Assembly: GCA_902806355.1 (NCBI GenBank)
Contig: CADCWI010000010.1
Coordinates: 1-42,412, forward strand
DNA: 42,412 nucleotides
Direction of reading: 5' to 3'
Origin: an uncultured Thermomicrobiales bacterium
Lineage (GTDB): Bacteria; Chloroflexota; Chloroflexia; Thermomicrobiales; UBA6265
Shown here: one piece after another, positions 40,653 through 42,412 of the stretch
Layout: every line of letters starts with the position of its first letter
Position numbering within the stretch: position 1 is the stretch's first letter
Notes under the pieces: model-generated
What the model was told of the DNA's origin: nothing
The model's database searches: none
The model's input: only the letters and a program-made list of their open reading frames with translations
Program-made: the position numbers and the translations under genes

Positions 40653-42412
40653 CCGCGCTGTCGGCGTTGCGCCCGCTTTCGGCCCGCCTTCCTGTCGGGG
40701 ATCGACACCGTGAACGTCGCGCCTTCCCCGGCTACACTCCGGACCGAGATCTCGCCGCCGTGGGATTGCACGATGTGCTTCACGATCGCGAGCCCGAGGC
40801 CGGTGCCACCGGTGTTTCGGGCCTTGTCCGACTTGTAGAAGCGCTCGAACAAGCGCAGCTGTTCATCCTCCGCGATACCGACGCCCGTGTCCGCCACCTC
40901 GATCGTCGTCATCCCCGAATCCTGTTGCACGTCGATCCGGATCTCCCCGCCCGACGGCGTGAACTTGATCGCGTTGTGGACGAGGTTGATCAGCACCTGC
41001 TCGATTCGTGTCCTGTCGACATCGATCTCCCGCAATTCCTCGCCGTGGGTGACGGTCAACGTCAGGCGGGCACGTTCGACCTGGGGCCGCAACCGGTCGG
41101 CCCCGGCCCGCACGAGCTCGACCGGGTCGACTCGCTCGTAGCGCAGTTTGGTTCGTCCGGCCTCGAGCCGGGCGAGATCGAGCAGATCTTCGACCAACTC
41201 GGTCAGCCGGTTGACCTCTCCGACGATCCGGCCGAGGAAGTTCATGCTGACGGTCTCATCCTCGATCGCCCCCGCTTCGAGCGTCTCGACCAGGGCGCGA
41301 ATCGACGTGAGCGGGGTACGAAGCTCGTGCGACACGTTGGCGACGAATTCCCGCCGCACGGTTTCAAGCCGCCGCAGCTCCGAGATGTCCCGGAGAACCA
41401 CCATGCCCAAACGTTCGTGTGCGCCCTCGATCACCTGGGCGGTGGTCAACAACGTTCGCCGGTTCAGCCCGTGCTCGATCGCGGCCCGCGCCGGTTCGCC
41501 GCTCAACGCACGTCGCAGGAGCTGGTTCAGCTCATGATCCCGGACGACTTGCACGAACCCCTTGCCGACCGCGGCGTCGCCATTCGTGTCCAAAAGGTTT
41601 TCCGCCGCATTGTTCATCCGCAGCACGAACCCGTTGTCATCGGTGAGCACCACACCATCGACCAGGCCGGAGAGCACCGCTTCCAGCCGCAGCCGCGTCT
41701 GCTCCAGGGCGCTCAGGGACGCCTGGAGCTCCTCGGTCATGGCATTGAACGCATGGCCGACCTCCGCCAGCTCGCGCGTTTCCGCCGGTGTTACGCGTAC
41801 GCCCAGATCGCCCTCGCCGACCGCGTGCGCTTGCCGCCGCAGGTCCTCAAGTGGGCCCGCGATCCGGCCAGCGATGAACCAGGCGATGGCGATCGACATC
41901 AGGATCGCGGCCACCGCCGCAATCAGCGTCAGGTTCTGCACCCTGTTGACCGTCGCGTCGATCGCATCGATCGGGACAGCCACCCTCGCGACCATTCCCG
42001 GCACTTGCTCGACGGGCACCGCGACGTAGAGGTACTCCGTATCGACGGTCCGGCTGACCCGCTGATCCAGTCCGCTTTCGGACCGGCGCGCCTCGATGAT
42101 TTCCGGCCGTGAGGCATGATTTTCCATCCCCGCCGGATCAGCGGCGGTATCGGCGATCACGTTGCCATCGGCATCCACGATCGTGATCCGGGAGTCCACT
42201 CTGCTCTCGATCTCGGCGAGAAGGGGCGGAACACCCGAGGTGTCTCCCCGCTGCTGAACCTCCCGGCCCGCCACCTCGCCGATCAGGAATGCCTGCGCCC
42301 GGAGCTCGTCGGTCAGGCGGTTCAGGTACAGATCACGAGTCTGGGATCCAAGGAAGAGGGCGAGGACCAGCAGGACCACGGCAACCAGCGCGACGAACGG
42401 CAACGCGAGCCG
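40649..42412 (-). CDS. Sensor histidine kinase, PhoR-like (5' end beyond window)
   Basis: This 587-residue fragment lacks only its first residues, since the frame is open to the right edge. It has an N-terminal membrane helix (LPFVALVAVVLLVLALFLGS), an external sensor region with a dCACHE/PhoR-like look (VDSRITIVDADGNVIADT), a second helix, a HAMP domain (GPLEDLRRQAHAVGEGDLG), a PAS domain (VLSGLVDGVVLTDDNG), the H-box FVANVSHELRTPLTSIRA and the ATP-binding N, G1 and G2 boxes (NLVHNAIKFTPSGG, DTGVGI, GGTGLGLAI). It ends in a basic tail. The domain order matches PhoR, the phosphate sensor, but the ligand is not proven. A response regulator probably lies just outside the window. Confidence 0.92.
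   Translation of the reverse strand, partial: RLALPFVALVAVVLLVLALFLGSQTRDLYLNRLTDELRAQAFLIGEVAGREVQQRGDTSGVPPLLAEIESRVDSRITIVDADGNVIADTAADPAGMENHASRPEIIEARRSESGLDQRVSRTVDTEYLYVAVPVEQVPGMVARVAVPIDAIDATVNRVQNLTLIAAVAAILMSIAIAWFIAGRIAGPLEDLRRQAHAVGEGDLGVRVTPAETRELAEVGHAFNAMTEELQASLSALEQTRLRLEAVLSGLVDGVVLTDDNGFVLRMNNAAENLLDTNGDAAVGKGFVQVVRDHELNQLLRRALSGEPARAAIEHGLNRRTLLTTAQVIEGAHERLGMVVLRDISELRRLETVRREFVANVSHELRTPLTSIRALVETLEAGAIEDETVSMNFLGRIVGEVNRLTELVEDLLDLARLEAGRTKLRYERVDPVELVRAGADRLRPQVERARLTLTVTHGEELREIDVDRTRIEQVLINLVHNAIKFTPSGGEIRIDVQQDSGMTTIEVADTGVGIAEDEQLRLFERFYKSDKARNTGGTGLGLAIVKHIVQSHGGEISVRSVAGEGATFTVSIPDRKAGRKRAQRRQRG

Noticed and set aside
40667..42112. A 481-codon plus-strand frame across the sensor kinase
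   Set aside because: Shadow of the histidine kinase gene; the minus-strand frame has all kinase motifs.

Overview
This window looks like chromosomal core genome from a GC-rich bacterium, most likely a Chloroflexota member of the Thermomicrobia type. That placement is inferred from protein character and gene content, not from a search. There are no insertion sequences, CRISPR arrays, prophage genes, tRNAs or rRNAs that I can see. Nearly every gene has a Shine-Dalgarno site, and several sigma70-type promoters are close to consensus.

Layout, left to right. (1) 1-3928, minus strand: the str operon rpsL-rpsG-fusA-tuf (tuf cut by the left edge), driven by a near-consensus promoter at 3841-3870. 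(2) 3961-5190, minus: a tandem RsmC/RlmG-like methyltransferase. (3) 5402-7408, plus: a Gfo/Idh/MocA oxidoreductase and a sugar phosphate isomerase/epimerase, probably one catabolic unit. (4) 7683-15938, minus: rpoB-rpoC, with a consensus promoter about 390 nt upstream and a structured leader carrying a terminator-like hairpin. (5) 16625-21485, plus: central carbon genes yvcK, gapA, pgk and tpiA. (6) 21711-24697, plus: secG, tatA, lepB, a bifunctional nuclease-domain protein and a small zinc-ribbon protein, that is, export functions followed by two conserved small proteins. (7) 24833-27158, plus: a NuoE/NuoF-type pair with no other complex I genes beside it. (8) 27349-28338, minus: an ornithine cyclodeaminase/mu-crystallin family enzyme. 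(9) 28753-32280, plus: a 792-residue protein of unknown function with a four-cysteine module at each end, then a RodZ-like membrane HTH protein. (10) 32558-38981, minus: a diacylglycerol kinase-like enzyme, an unlisted 40-residue membrane peptide, a YggT protein, coaBC, a threonine aldolase and a membrane Ser/Thr kinase. (11) 39396-40652, plus: an MFS transporter whose stop codon overlaps that of (12) a PhoR-like sensor kinase running off the right edge.

Functionally this is housekeeping: translation factors, RNA polymerase, lower glycolysis with its probable regulator YvcK, protein export (SecG, TatA, signal peptidase), CoA synthesis and cell-envelope signalling. The parts worth attention are: the natural arginine at the classic streptomycin-resistance position of S12; a 17-residue S12 insertion; a large coiled-coil insertion in the RNA polymerase beta' subunit; the rpoB leader hairpins; the duplicated-cysteine-module protein; the 40-residue membrane peptide with its own RBS and terminator; the standalone NuoEF pair; and long hairpins at predicted mRNA 5' ends.
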